Assembly (NCBI GenBank): GCA_015490695.1
Contig: WFXK01000244.1
Location: forward strand, 1 to 10,619
Length of the DNA: 10,619 nucleotides
Direction of reading: 5' to 3'
Origin: Bacteroidota bacterium
Lineage (GTDB): Bacteria; Bacteroidota; Bacteroidia; SpSt-205; S141-50
Shown here: positions 1 to 7,221 of the stretch, piece after piece
Numbering within the stretch: the first letter of the stretch is position 1
Layout of the letters: every line of letters starts with the position of its first letter
Translations under genes and position numbers: made by a program
The notes under the pieces: model-generated
What the model saw: the letters and a program-made list of their open reading frames with translations, nothing else
What the model was told of the DNA's origin: nothing
The model's database searches: none

Positions 1-53
1 CCCCAACCCCCTGATCCGAAGTCAGGTGCTCTATCCAATTGAGCTACGGGCGG
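1..53 (-). tRNA. tRNA-Arg (anticodon TCG), 3' part cut off by window edge
   Basis: Read on the minus strand, the segment gives a 7-nt acceptor strand (CCGCCCG), T8 A9, a D-arm (GCTC...GAGC), and an anticodon stem CCTGA/TCAGG enclosing the loop CTTCGGA. The anticodon is therefore TCG, which reads the arginine codon CGA. A variable region and the first G's of the T-arm follow, and then the window ends, so the T-arm and 3' acceptor strand are not seen. The 5' end at 53 is inferred from the acceptor length. It lies directly next to the stop codon of the upstream aminotransferase gene with no spacer, so the tRNA is probably cut out of the end of the long leftward transcript. The identity is secure; the exact first base is slightly less so. 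Confidence 0.93.
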
Positions 54-1106
54 TCACACTGCAAAATTAAAAAAAGCATCCATACAACGCAAAAGCTTTT
101 TGTAATGCCACCAAGGAATCGCAGGGAAATTCGCAATACGAAACGTGTCTCGGCTAAAAGCCCCATGTCCTAAACCCAAAAACAACTGATGTCGCTTACA
201 AAAACCTCGTAAAGCCCTTAAACGCTCAGCCTCCATCTGCCACACCTGCACCGTAATAGCATGCAACTTATAAGGTACTAACGGCTCACAATAACGCGAT
301 AAATACCCCCATAACCATCGCTTACGATATAACAAACGCCGATGAAATACTTTAATCCCAGGTATGCGCATAAGCACCGAGTACAATAAAAAATAATGCA
401 TTAAAGGAGGGGTGTGTGTCGGCTCCCAACGAAGAAAATTTTTATGTAAACGACTTAAACTATTGTAATGCTGCTCAGGAAGCTTTTCTATAAACTTTAT
501 TAACCGAGGATGCACTACCATGACCGCCATCCCCGGAGGTAACCCTAAGCACTTTTGTACCGAAGCAAACCAAATATCCGCTAAATGCCACGGCAATTGA
601 ATACCTCCTAAGGCAGAAGTCGCATCTATGGCAATCCAACGCTTAGGGAAACGCCTGCGTAATTCCACTAAATAAGACACAGGAATAGAAAAACCCGTAG
701 AAGTCTCTACATACACTAAACAAAAAAGTCCTTGTTCCCACTTTGGGTCAATCGCAGGTAATTGTTTTAAAGAAAAAGGTAAAAGGGTTGCCTCATGCCA
801 CTGCCGAGCATACGTATACCAACGTTTAGAAAAACTACCAACGTTCCAATGAAGGCTCCCTTCTGCCCCTAAGTCTCTTGCAACAATGTGCCATCCTTCG
901 GTAGCAGAACTAATAAAATAAAGCGCAAACCCCTTCGGCAATCCTAATTTGCGCTGAAAAAGCCGATAAAGCTTTTTATAAAGTTCATGAAAAGCTGCAC
1001 CACGATGAGGAATGTAATACAACCCTTTATCCCAACCTTTTAACCATGCTTCTTTTAAGAAAGCATGAAGATAAGAAGGTCCTGGATGAAAACTTATCCA
1101 AGCCAT
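54..1106 (-). CDS. Class V PLP-dependent aminotransferase (SerC/alanine-glyoxylate aminotransferase-like)
   Basis: 350 residues, a fold-type I PLP enzyme of aminotransferase class V. Visible landmarks are HPGPS near the N-terminus (7-11), the substrate-loop-like HRGAAF (34-39), SSATE (66-70), ETSTG (134-138), the cofactor aspartate in AIDATSALGG (Asp161), the Schiff-base lysine in SVQKCLG (Lys185), and a C-terminal RIANFP motif. The pattern matches short Bacteroidota proteins often labelled phosphoserine or alanine-glyoxylate aminotransferase, not the classical SerC that begins NFNAGP. The amino donor and acceptor cannot be told from sequence. The protein is unusually rich in Trp, His and Tyr. 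Its ATG at 1104-1106 overlaps the end of the lipid kinase gene by 13 nt, and its TGA stop at 54-56 touches the 5' end of tRNA-Arg. It is the last protein gene of the leftward gene string. Family is certain; substrate is open. Confidence 0.88.
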   Translation of the reverse strand: MAWISFHPGPSYLHAFLKEAWLKGWDKGLYYIPHRGAAFHELYKKLYRLFQRKLGLPKGFALYFISSATEGWHIVARDLGAEGSLHWNVGSFSKRWYTYARQWHEATLLPFSLKQLPAIDPKWEQGLFCLVYVETSTGFSIPVSYLVELRRRFPKRWIAIDATSALGGIQLPWHLADIWFASVQKCLGLPPGMAVMVVHPRLIKFIEKLPEQHYNSLSRLHKNFLRWEPTHTPPLMHYFLLYSVLMRIPGIKVFHRRLLYRKRWLWGYLSRYCEPLVPYKLHAITVQVWQMEAERLRALRGFCKRHQLFLGLGHGAFSRDTFRIANFPAIPWWHYKKLLRCMDAFFNFAV

Positions 1107-1966
1107 AACGTTAACTGCTTAGGCTGACAAACCACTTTTAGAGGAGCTTTCATCCAATAGGGTTCTCCATCTAAATGCACAGCAACCCTATCATGCGGGA
1201 ATTGCAAAACAAAACGCTTAGCACGCCAATGCTGCACATAAGCACTTTTATAGGTTTGTTTTGTAAAGCAATACCAAAGCGTAGGCAGTGTCTTCCACCA
1301 AGGCGGCTTTTGTAAAGCAACCCCTTCCAACAAACCATCTTCAGCACAAGCATCAGGCGCCAAATAAAAACCATTACCCAATAAGCACACATTCATAACG
1401 ACAAATAAAAAAGGTTGAAGTTCCAAATGGCATTTCTGCATCTGCAATGTAAAAGTAGGAGGTTCAAAACGAAAATAGTGTTTCAAGATTTGTTTTAAGT
1501 AGCCATAAAGTCCACGGGTGTTTTGATAAGCGAACTGATGGGCAATCCAAGCATCAAAACCACAACCCATAAAACCGAAAAAAGGCACATCATTTACAAA
1601 AGCAACATCTATAAGCCGTTTACGCAACGTTGTTAATCGTTGCAAGGCTTTAATAGGATGACTTGGAATAGCAAAATGTTGCGCAATTCCATTGCCACTT
1701 CCACAAGGCAAGATGCTTAACCCTTTAGAAGTTCCTAAAAGCACTTTTGCAACTTGATGAAAAGTGCCGTCACCACCAACAACCACAATCCATTGAGCAG
1801 AATGCTCTTTAGCTCGAACTGCTAACGTTTTTAAATGCTCAGCGCTTTCAGATACCCAAAAAAAAACCTTCCATCCTTGGTGAAAACAAAAATCCTTGAT
1901 GTGATTCAACCATTTCAATCCTTTTCCCCGCCCCGAACGAGGATTAATAAGAAAAATGACTTCCAT
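1094..1966 (-). CDS. Diacylglycerol/lipid kinase family protein (YegS/DgkB-like)
   Basis: About 290 residues with the DAGK catalytic domain, which phosphorylates a lipid such as diacylglycerol using ATP at the inner face of the membrane. Motifs in order are INPRSGRGKG (7-16), the nucleotide-binding GGDGT (64-68), LPCGSGNG (86-93), GFMGCGFDA (131-139), and APDACAEDGLLEG (203-215), which holds the conserved acidic-Asp-Gly element of the C-terminal beta-sandwich domain. There is no signal peptide or membrane segment, as expected for this soluble, membrane-associating family. I prefer the ATG at 1966 because the protein then starts MEVIFLINPRSG as in relatives. An in-frame ATG at 1987 would add seven residues (MVIVVYF). 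Either start lies inside the 3' end of queA (23 or 44 nt overlap), and the 3' end overlaps the aminotransferase by 13 nt, so translation is probably coupled. The true lipid substrate is unknown; sphingoid-base or other lipid kinase activity is possible. Confidence 0.9.
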   Translation of the reverse strand: MEVIFLINPRSGRGKGLKWLNHIKDFCFHQGWKVFFWVSESAEHLKTLAVRAKEHSAQWIVVVGGDGTFHQVAKVLLGTSKGLSILPCGSGNGIAQHFAIPSHPIKALQRLTTLRKRLIDVAFVNDVPFFGFMGCGFDAWIAHQFAYQNTRGLYGYLKQILKHYFRFEPPTFTLQMQKCHLELQPFLFVVMNVCLLGNGFYLAPDACAEDGLLEGVALQKPPWWKTLPTLWYCFTKQTYKSAYVQHWRAKRFVLQFPHDRVAVHLDGEPYWMKAPLKVVCQPKQLTLWLG

Positions 1967-3134
1967 AAAGTAAACTACTATCACCATAACTTAAAAACCG
2001 AAAGGAATGCTTCAAAGCATAATCATAAACCTTTCGCCAATCCTCTCCAATAAAAGCATGTACCAAAACCAACAAAGAGCTATAAGGCTGATGGAAATTC
2101 GTGATAAGCATATCGCTATACTGAAAAGGGAACCCTGGCAGTATATACAATGCGGTCTTAGCATGGAATTCAGAAACACGCGCTTTTTCTAAATAATTCA
2201 TAACAACTTCCAAAGCTTGTTTTGGGGTTAAGCAAGGAGAGGTCTTTTGAGGGTAGCTCTGCGATAAAGCAGTTATTAACCTCTTCTTTTCCCACGATTG
2301 TAATCCTATCCAATAAAGACTTTCCAATGCTCTTAAAGAAGTGGTTCCAACAACTGCTATAGGACCTGCTTCTAAGCGTTCATAAAGATGATACAGGAAA
2401 TCTTTAGAAACCGAAAAATACTCTTCATGCATGGTGTGTTCTCGGATGTCTTTGGATTTTATAGGTTTAAAAGTTCCTATGCCGACGTGGAGGGTTAGGA
2501 AGGTGATGGAAAATTTTTGTTTTAGTTTTCCCAGTAGTTCTGGGGTGAAGTGGAGTCCTGCAGTGGGGGCGGCAACCGAACCGGCAATCTTTGCATAAGT
2601 TGTTTGATAACGCTCCTTATCAATAGCTTCAGCAGAACGCTTCAAATAAGGTGGAATAGGCATCTGTGCAAAAGTTTGTAAAACTTCTAAAAAAGTCTTC
2701 TGTGGCGGCTCCCAAAAAAACTCCACTTGTTGTGAAGCAACACGCCGAACAAAAAGCTGACAACACTCATTCTCTATCTTCAAAACAGGAACTTTCCAAC
2801 GCCGTTGATTCCCAATAAGCACCTTCCAAACCGAAGGAGAACGCGATTGTAATCCTGTTTCAATACTTTGCCCAAAAGGTTCAACGCAAAAAATCTCTAT
2901 TCGGGCACCTGTAGGCGTGAAAAAAAACAAACGTGCAGGAATCACCTTCGTTTGATTTAATACCATCATCGTTTTTTCTGGCAAATACTCAGCAAGATTA
3001 TAAAATCGGTCTTCCTCAATGTCGCCTTTACGATAAATTAACAATTTGGCATGGTCTCTTTGAGGTAAGGGATATTTCGCTATGCGCTCCTTGGGAAGGG
3101 GATAATAATAGTTTTCCAAGTCGTAAACATTCAT
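1944..3134 (-). CDS. queA: S-adenosylmethionine:tRNA ribosyltransferase-isomerase QueA
   Basis: 396 residues. QueA transfers and isomerises the ribosyl part of SAM onto preQ1 at tRNA position 34, giving epoxyqueuosine. Signatures are LNQTKVIPARLF (59-70), the PIPPYLKR element (159-166), ERYQTTYAKIAGSVAAPTAG (174-193) continuing LHFT, TLHVGIGTFKPI (214-225), MHEEYFSV (235-242), VVGTTSLRALES (261-272), TNFHQPYSSLL (345-355) and FLSYGDSSLL (380-389). It is about 40 residues longer than the E. coli enzyme. The extra length lies mostly at about 273-325, between the GTTS and NFH motifs, and is a feature I associate with Bacteroidota QueA. The ATG at 3132-3134 shares ATGA with the TGA stop of pfkA. 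The 3' end overlaps the lipid kinase gene. No other queuosine gene is in the window. Identification is firm. Confidence 0.96.
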   Translation of the reverse strand: MNVYDLENYYYPLPKERIAKYPLPQRDHAKLLIYRKGDIEEDRFYNLAEYLPEKTMMVLNQTKVIPARLFFFTPTGARIEIFCVEPFGQSIETGLQSRSPSVWKVLIGNQRRWKVPVLKIENECCQLFVRRVASQQVEFFWEPPQKTFLEVLQTFAQMPIPPYLKRSAEAIDKERYQTTYAKIAGSVAAPTAGLHFTPELLGKLKQKFSITFLTLHVGIGTFKPIKSKDIREHTMHEEYFSVSKDFLYHLYERLEAGPIAVVGTTSLRALESLYWIGLQSWEKKRLITALSQSYPQKTSPCLTPKQALEVVMNYLEKARVSEFHAKTALYILPGFPFQYSDMLITNFHQPYSSLLVLVHAFIGEDWRKVYDYALKHSFRFLSYGDSSLLYGSHFSY

Positions 3135-4102
3135 GCCAAGATTTCCAATAGACGAAGTAAGTTAGGATTGATGTCGTTGTGGTGCTTTATGGCTTGCTCA
3201 AAAGGCGTGTAGTGAATTTCTTTATGTACTTTACCGATGGCAACGTTTTTAATCCCTTTTCGTAGGGCTTCTACAGCGGCGAAACCTAATTCAGAGGCTA
3301 ATACTCTATCGGCACAGGTTGGAGCCCCTCCTCGCTGTAAATGCCCTAAAACCACTACGCGTATGTCCCACCGCGGATATTTGTACTGCAACTTCTGCTT
3401 TAACGCCAAAGAACTTCCAATTTCATCGCCTTCTGCAACGACAACGATAAAAGCATGTTCAGGATTTTTTGCTCGCTGCTCCAAACGCCTTAGTAATCGG
3501 GGGAGGTCTGCTTTAGATTCTGGGATTAAAACAGCTTCAGCACCAGAAGCAATACCACTACGTAAAGCGATAAACCCTGCATCTCTCCCCATTACTTCAA
3601 CAATAAACAATCTATTGAGTGCATCTGCTGTGTCCCGAATACGGTCAATGGCTTCCATAGCGGTGTTAATAGCCGTATCGTATCCAATAGTGAAGTCTGT
3701 GCCATAAAGGTCATTGTCTATGGTGCCAGGAAGTCCTATCCAAGCAATCTCAGGGAACTCTTCACAAAAAACCTTTGCACCTGTGTAGGTGCCATCGCCA
3801 CCAACAGCAATAACCGCATCTATGTTGTGCTTAAGAAGGTGTTCATATGCTTGTTTTCTACCCTCCTCGGTCTTAAAGCGCTCACTACGAGCACTTTTTA
3901 ATATCGTTCCCCCTCGGTGAATGATGTTGTGAACTCTTTCCAAGTTTAGTGGTTCAAAGGTGCCTTGGATAAGCCCTTCGTAACCCCGTAATACCCCAAA
4001 AACTTCTATTTGATAAAAATAAGCGGTTTTGACTACAGCGCGGATAGCAGCATTCATTCCCGGACTATCCCCTCCTGAGGTTAATACAGCAACACGCTTC
4101 AT
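3131..4102 (-). CDS. pfkA: ATP-dependent 6-phosphofructokinase
   Basis: 323 residues, close to the 320 of E. coli PfkA. It phosphorylates fructose 6-phosphate to fructose 1,6-bisphosphate, the committed step of glycolysis, in the cytoplasm. Landmarks are LTSGGDSPGMNAAIR (7-21, ATP site), SARSERF (70-76), GGDGTYTGA (101-109), LPGTIDND (124-131) with catalytic Asp129, VEVMGRDAG (168-176), IPESKADL and GHLQRGG. Glycine at 104 and at 126 is the pattern of ATP-using enzymes; pyrophosphate-dependent forms carry Asp and Lys there. The ATG at 4100-4102 is chosen because it gives the standard MKRVAVLTSGGD start; an upstream TTG at 4114 would add four residues. It follows the M23 gene after 28 nt and overlaps queA by 4 nt. 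A TACTTTTG box lies 9 nt before the ATG and might allow independent transcription. Confidence 0.97.
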   Translation of the reverse strand: MKRVAVLTSGGDSPGMNAAIRAVVKTAYFYQIEVFGVLRGYEGLIQGTFEPLNLERVHNIIHRGGTILKSARSERFKTEEGRKQAYEHLLKHNIDAVIAVGGDGTYTGAKVFCEEFPEIAWIGLPGTIDNDLYGTDFTIGYDTAINTAMEAIDRIRDTADALNRLFIVEVMGRDAGFIALRSGIASGAEAVLIPESKADLPRLLRRLEQRAKNPEHAFIVVVAEGDEIGSSLALKQKLQYKYPRWDIRVVVLGHLQRGGAPTCADRVLASELGFAAVEALRKGIKNVAIGKVHKEIHYTPFEQAIKHHNDINPNLLRLLEILA

Positions 4103-4111
4103 GTTAAAGAG

Positions 4112-4119
4112 CAAAAGTA
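4112..4119 (-). promoter_or_regulatory. Possible internal -7 box (TACTTTTG) in front of pfkA
   Basis: On the minus strand the M23-pfkA gap contains TACTTTTG, an exact match to the Bacteroidota -7 consensus TAnnTTTG. A start point about 7 nt further on would make a nearly leaderless pfkA mRNA. No TTG/TTTG lies at the expected distance of about 19-21 nt: one TTG is 12 nt upstream of the box and a TTTG is 26 nt upstream. The match may therefore be chance in T-rich DNA. Confidence 0.3.
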
Positions 4120-4130
4120 GGAAAGTCCTA

Positions 4131-6023
4131 TCAATAGGTTCTTACCAAAGAAGGCTCCCAACGCCAATAAGTCCGATTCCCTGCAACATCTTCCAACAGA
4201 ATCTCTAAAACATAAATAGGTTGAGCAGGTAAATAACGTAAAGGAATCCGCAATAAATTCTGATATTCGTAGTATTCTGCAATAACCCATCGTCCATTAA
4301 CAAACACTTTTATACTATTGACGACAATAGGCGATAAATCGCGCACCTCAAAAAGCAAATAATCACAACAAGCTTTTAAACTTGTTAGAGCCTCTAAGTT
4401 CAACGGTTTGATAACAGGAGGCACCTCATCTTTAAATAGTCGGAAGCTACCAAAGCGTTTAGAACGCACACAAATCCATCCATTCCGTATAGCATCTCTG
4501 CCTATGCCTTCATAACCTTTTGTCTTTTTACGAATAACTACATAATGCTCAAGGGCCTCATCAGAAACCTTATAACATAGGGTAACAGGCTTAAACAAAG
4601 GGATAGATGGCGCTATGGCTTCCCAAATCCCATGTTTTCGGTAAGTAATCCAACAAGTATCAAAAACCGCATGCTTAGGAAGATAGATTTTTAAGGTTTC
4701 ATGAATAAAAATCCATTGTTCTTTGTCAGGGTAAGCGATGCCAACAATAGGAAGTAGTAACGTATCGCTATTGAAATTACTCCATAGCTGTATAGGGTAA
4801 TGTCCTGCTTCTAAAGGGATTAAGACGTAACAGGCGTTTTTTGCGACAAACTGAAAGGGATAAAACTGGGTTGTGCCATCATTGTATTGAACAAAGATGC
4901 CATCAGCAGGATGGGGAATGCCTTCTCCCTGAATACAAAGCACCTTCGGAAAGAGTTTATAAGAAAACTTCTTTAAATGTTGTTTTGAAAAGTAGAGTGT
5001 ATCTTTCTCTCCTTGTTGGATTTTACAGATAAAGACCGCTTGATTGCCGTGGAGGTCCCGAACCACTAAACGAAGCCGATGAATTTTGGTGTCCTTCAAC
5101 CATAAAATGCCTCGGTTTTTGTGGTAACGATACATTCTTAACTGATTATTAGGTGCTTTATAGGCTCTGATGAGTCGTCCACCGTGATACCAATAAAAGT
5201 CATAAGCAATGTGATTTAACAAATAGCGTTTTTCCCAGAAAGCAAAGGTATCGGCTTGGAAATGGAAAATAAGGGTATCGTCTAAATAAAGTTTATAAGT
5301 ATAGATGCCGTTATAATTAGAAGCGCCATTGATACGGTCGTAAGCAGTAAAAGCAAATCCTACAGGACCTCTTAATCGGACGATTTGATTTAAGTAATAA
5401 ATCCGTCCTGAACGCTTAGGAATAAAGATTTTCCGCTCAAAAGTTTTTTCTATACGACTCTGAGGGCTTAGCGGTTCAAAAGCAACGCGCGTGATGAAGG
5501 GGGGAATGTGGTCCTTTATAATTTTTTTAAAAAAAGGTAGCGGATTAACAGGCTGGTCCTCCTCATCTCGGATTTCAAAATGTAAATGGGGACCGGAAGA
5601 GGCACCTGTGTTGCCTGAAAAGCCAATTATTTCACCTCGCTCTACAGTGAGCTCATTGGGTTTTAAAAAAAGGTAATGGAAATATTTTTTTTCTTTGACT
5701 TGGATGTTATACAAATAGCGTTCAATTTTGGGGGCGAAGCGGTCTAAGTGAGCATAAACGCTTTTACTGCCATCAGGATGACGAATGTATACGGCTTTGC
5801 CATAGCCATAATAGGAAGAAAAGATACGTTCTATCCATCCTTTTTCTACGGCAACGACTTTAAAGCCTGTTTTCCCGTAAGTGCTTATATCCAGTCCTGA
5901 GTGAAAATGGGCTTTTCTAAGTTCAGCAAAGTTTCCCGAAAGGCGATGCGTGCCTTCAATAGGAAAAAGATAAGATTGAGCCACAACTATCTTTATTATC
6001 AAACCACTGAATAACCAGCGCAT
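4131..6023 (-). CDS. Secreted M23-family (LytM-like) metallopeptidase with long C-terminal beta-rich region
   Basis: About 630 residues. M23 enzymes are zinc endopeptidases that cut peptidoglycan cross-links; catalytically active LytM domains carry HxxxD and HxH metal ligands. Here both are intact: HSGLD (His41, Asp45) and GPHLHFE (His146, His148), with the accessory YAHLD (His92) between, so an active peptidase is expected. The first 16 or so residues (MRWLFSGLIIKIVVA) look like a short signal peptide with cleavage near VVA-Q, placing the protein in the periplasm or outside; a lysine in the hydrophobic stretch makes it a weak one. The M23 domain ends near 165. The remaining ~460 residues have two 'PP-hinge' starts (DHIPPFITRVAF and DEVPPVIKPLNL) and a final segment ending DVAGNRTYWRWE, suggesting Ig-like beta domains. 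This layout is common in Bacteroidota. I take ATG 6023; an adjacent in-frame GTG at 6026 is possible. It starts 22 nt after the methyltransferase gene. Confidence 0.9.
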   Translation of the reverse strand: MRWLFSGLIIKIVVAQSYLFPIEGTHRLSGNFAELRKAHFHSGLDISTYGKTGFKVVAVEKGWIERIFSSYYGYGKAVYIRHPDGSKSVYAHLDRFAPKIERYLYNIQVKEKKYFHYLFLKPNELTVERGEIIGFSGNTGASSGPHLHFEIRDEEDQPVNPLPFFKKIIKDHIPPFITRVAFEPLSPQSRIEKTFERKIFIPKRSGRIYYLNQIVRLRGPVGFAFTAYDRINGASNYNGIYTYKLYLDDTLIFHFQADTFAFWEKRYLLNHIAYDFYWYHGGRLIRAYKAPNNQLRMYRYHKNRGILWLKDTKIHRLRLVVRDLHGNQAVFICKIQQGEKDTLYFSKQHLKKFSYKLFPKVLCIQGEGIPHPADGIFVQYNDGTTQFYPFQFVAKNACYVLIPLEAGHYPIQLWSNFNSDTLLLPIVGIAYPDKEQWIFIHETLKIYLPKHAVFDTCWITYRKHGIWEAIAPSIPLFKPVTLCYKVSDEALEHYVVIRKKTKGYEGIGRDAIRNGWICVRSKRFGSFRLFKDEVPPVIKPLNLEALTSLKACCDYLLFEVRDLSPIVVNSIKVFVNGRWVIAEYYEYQNLLRIPLRYLPAQPIYVLEILLEDVAGNRTYWRWEPSLVRTY

Positions 6024-6045
6024 CACTACTTCAACTATTCAAAGA

Positions 6046-6996
6046 TTATTCCACAAGGTTGTTTTTGGTTTTTATATAACAAAAGGTGTTGCGTTCCCAG
6101 AAAACACCTCCATAATAACCTTGGATTGTTGGGTCCTTTTCTGCCATATCTAAGCGTTTAAGCGCATAAAGACAATACTCTTCATTGATTTCTACAATTA
6201 CAAATTTTCTTTTCAGTTTTTTAGCAACGACTGCTGTAGTTCCTACGCCTGCAAAGGGGTCAAAAACAATGTCGCCTTCATTGGAACTGGCAAGTAAAAT
6301 CTTTGCTAAGAGTTTTTCAGGCTTTTGTGTTGGATGAGGAGTGTTTTCGGGCATAGACCAAAAAGGAATGGTGATGTCAGTCCATAGATTAGAAGGATAG
6401 GTTAGTCTAAATCTACCATTTTCTTCTTCATACCAGTCTTTTGGTTTTCCCTTTTCCCTGTAGGGGGCAATCACCCTGCGTTTTAGTTTTACTGCTTCAG
6501 CATTGAAAACATAATTATCAGAAACAGTGCAAAACCAAATATCTTCCGAACAGTTTTTCCAATTACGTTTTGCGCCACGTCCCTTTTCTCTTTCAAAAGT
6601 AATACGGTTTCTAACGATAAAATAGCGTTCGCATAGCCAATGAATTGCAGAAGAAGAGCGCCAATCCCCACAAATGTAAACAGATGCCGTAGGCTTTAAT
6701 AATCTAACCATCTTTTTAAGCCAAGAATCCATCCAAGCCATGTATTGCGCTATAGACGTCTGCTTAAAGGTCTTTCCGTTAAAGGTTTTTCTCAGGTTAT
6801 AAGGAGGGTCTATAAAAAGAAGGTCTACAAATCCTGAAGGTAAATAATCTATTGCCTCAAAAATATCTTGATGAATAACTTGATTTATGATTTCTTCAAC
6901 AGAAACTGCTTTGTTTAATCTTAAAAGTTTCGTTCTATAGTGTTTTTTTTCTTCTTCGGAAAGTGTTATGGTTCGGTTACAAGGGGCTTTGGGCAT
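6046..6996 (-). CDS. Site-specific DNA methyltransferase, beta class (solitary)
   Basis: 316 residues. It transfers a methyl group from SAM to an exocyclic amino group (N6-adenine or N4-cytosine) in a specific DNA site. The catalytic motif IV DPPYN (63-67) comes first and the SAM-binding motif I FDPFAGVGTT (245-254) comes last, with HPTQKPEKLL (221-230) just before it; this order defines the beta class. The central region with EREKGRGAKRNWKN (135-148), APYREKGKPKDW and TYPSNLW is the likely target-recognition part. From memory, size and central motifs recall the HindIII methyltransferase group (AAGCTT), but this is unverified. No restriction endonuclease lies next to it: downstream is the M23 gene and upstream the promoter spacer. 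It may be a solitary methylase with a regulatory or protective role. The ATG at 6994-6996 sits about 20 nt from a strong -7 box and is the first gene of the leftward string. Confidence 0.93.
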   Translation of the reverse strand: MPKAPCNRTITLSEEEKKHYRTKLLRLNKAVSVEEIINQVIHQDIFEAIDYLPSGFVDLLFIDPPYNLRKTFNGKTFKQTSIAQYMAWMDSWLKKMVRLLKPTASVYICGDWRSSSAIHWLCERYFIVRNRITFEREKGRGAKRNWKNCSEDIWFCTVSDNYVFNAEAVKLKRRVIAPYREKGKPKDWYEEENGRFRLTYPSNLWTDITIPFWSMPENTPHPTQKPEKLLAKILLASSNEGDIVFDPFAGVGTTAVVAKKLKRKFVIVEINEEYCLYALKRLDMAEKDPTIQGYYGGVFWERNTFCYIKTKNNLVE

Positions 6997-7015
6997 GATT
7001 ATAGGAATATTACAG

Positions 7016-7046
7016 CAAACTTAGAATATCTTAGTTTTTTAGACAA
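7016..7046 (-). promoter_or_regulatory. Bacteroidota-type promoter for the leftward gene string
   Basis: On the minus strand TTG (7046-7044) is followed after 20 nt by TAAGTTTG (7023-7016), a full match to the Bacteroidota sigma-factor pattern TTTG/TTG, 19-21 nt, TAnnTTTG. The expected start is near 7009, giving a leader of roughly a dozen nt before the methyltransferase ATG at 6996, with no Shine-Dalgarno sequence. With gaps of 28 nt or less between all following genes, this promoter could serve everything down to tRNA-Arg. Confidence 0.72.
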
Positions 7047-7155
7047 GGTGATCAACCCTGTACTATCAATACTATTGTTATTGCCATCCCTGCTATCACA
7101 GAACGAAAGCAATTAGTACCTTTTCCTTCCTCATGTTGTCTTAGTTAGAAACTCA

Positions 7156-7197
7156 AGGAAGCTATAAAAGTTTCCTAGCTCCTCTAAAGGCTTTTTT
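7156..7197 (+). other. Hairpin plus T-run in the divergent spacer (possible weak terminator or attenuator)
   Basis: AGGAAGC (7156-7162) pairs with GTTTCCT (7170-7176), including one G-T pair, around a 7-nt loop. After it a second minimal hairpin (CCT-ctaa-AGG, 7181-7190) leads straight into c-TTTTTT at 7192-7197. The T-run is too far from the first stem for a classic terminator, and the second stem is only 3 bp. If a transcript enters from the left, this could dampen it before the LemA-like gene. The rest of the 225-nt spacer shows only the two promoter-like elements. Confidence 0.25.
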
Positions 7198-7208
7198 AAT
7201 AAATCCCC

Positions 7209-7216
7209 TATCTTTG
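7209..7216 (+). promoter_or_regulatory. Possible -7 box (TATCTTTG) for the rightward operon
   Basis: TATCTTTG matches the Bacteroidota TAnnTTTG consensus exactly and is the only such match on this strand in the spacer. It ends 5 nt before the ATG at 7222 (8 nt before a second ATG at 7225), so a start about 7 nt downstream would give a leaderless mRNA beginning at or in one of these ATGs. No TTG/TTTG is found about 19-21 nt upstream, which lowers confidence. Confidence 0.45.
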
Positions 7217-7221
7217 AAGCG

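Noticed and set aside
3237..3707. 156-codon plus-strand frame opposite pfkA
   Set aside because: Composition (Ser, Ala, Arg rich) is that of an antisense shadow of a conserved gene; it has no start context or recognisable domain.
4103..4114. TTG start for pfkA adding four residues
   Set aside because: The ATG at 4102 gives the standard family N-terminus MKRVAVLTSGGD.
6046..6996. Defence island around the methyltransferase
   Set aside because: Neighbours are housekeeping genes (M23 peptidase, pfkA, queA) and no nuclease, helicase or toxin is present.
7047..7208. Small RNA or CRISPR-like repeats in the divergent spacer
   Set aside because: I see no direct repeats and no clear promoter-plus-terminator pair; only one modest hairpin with a distant T-run, listed at low confidence.
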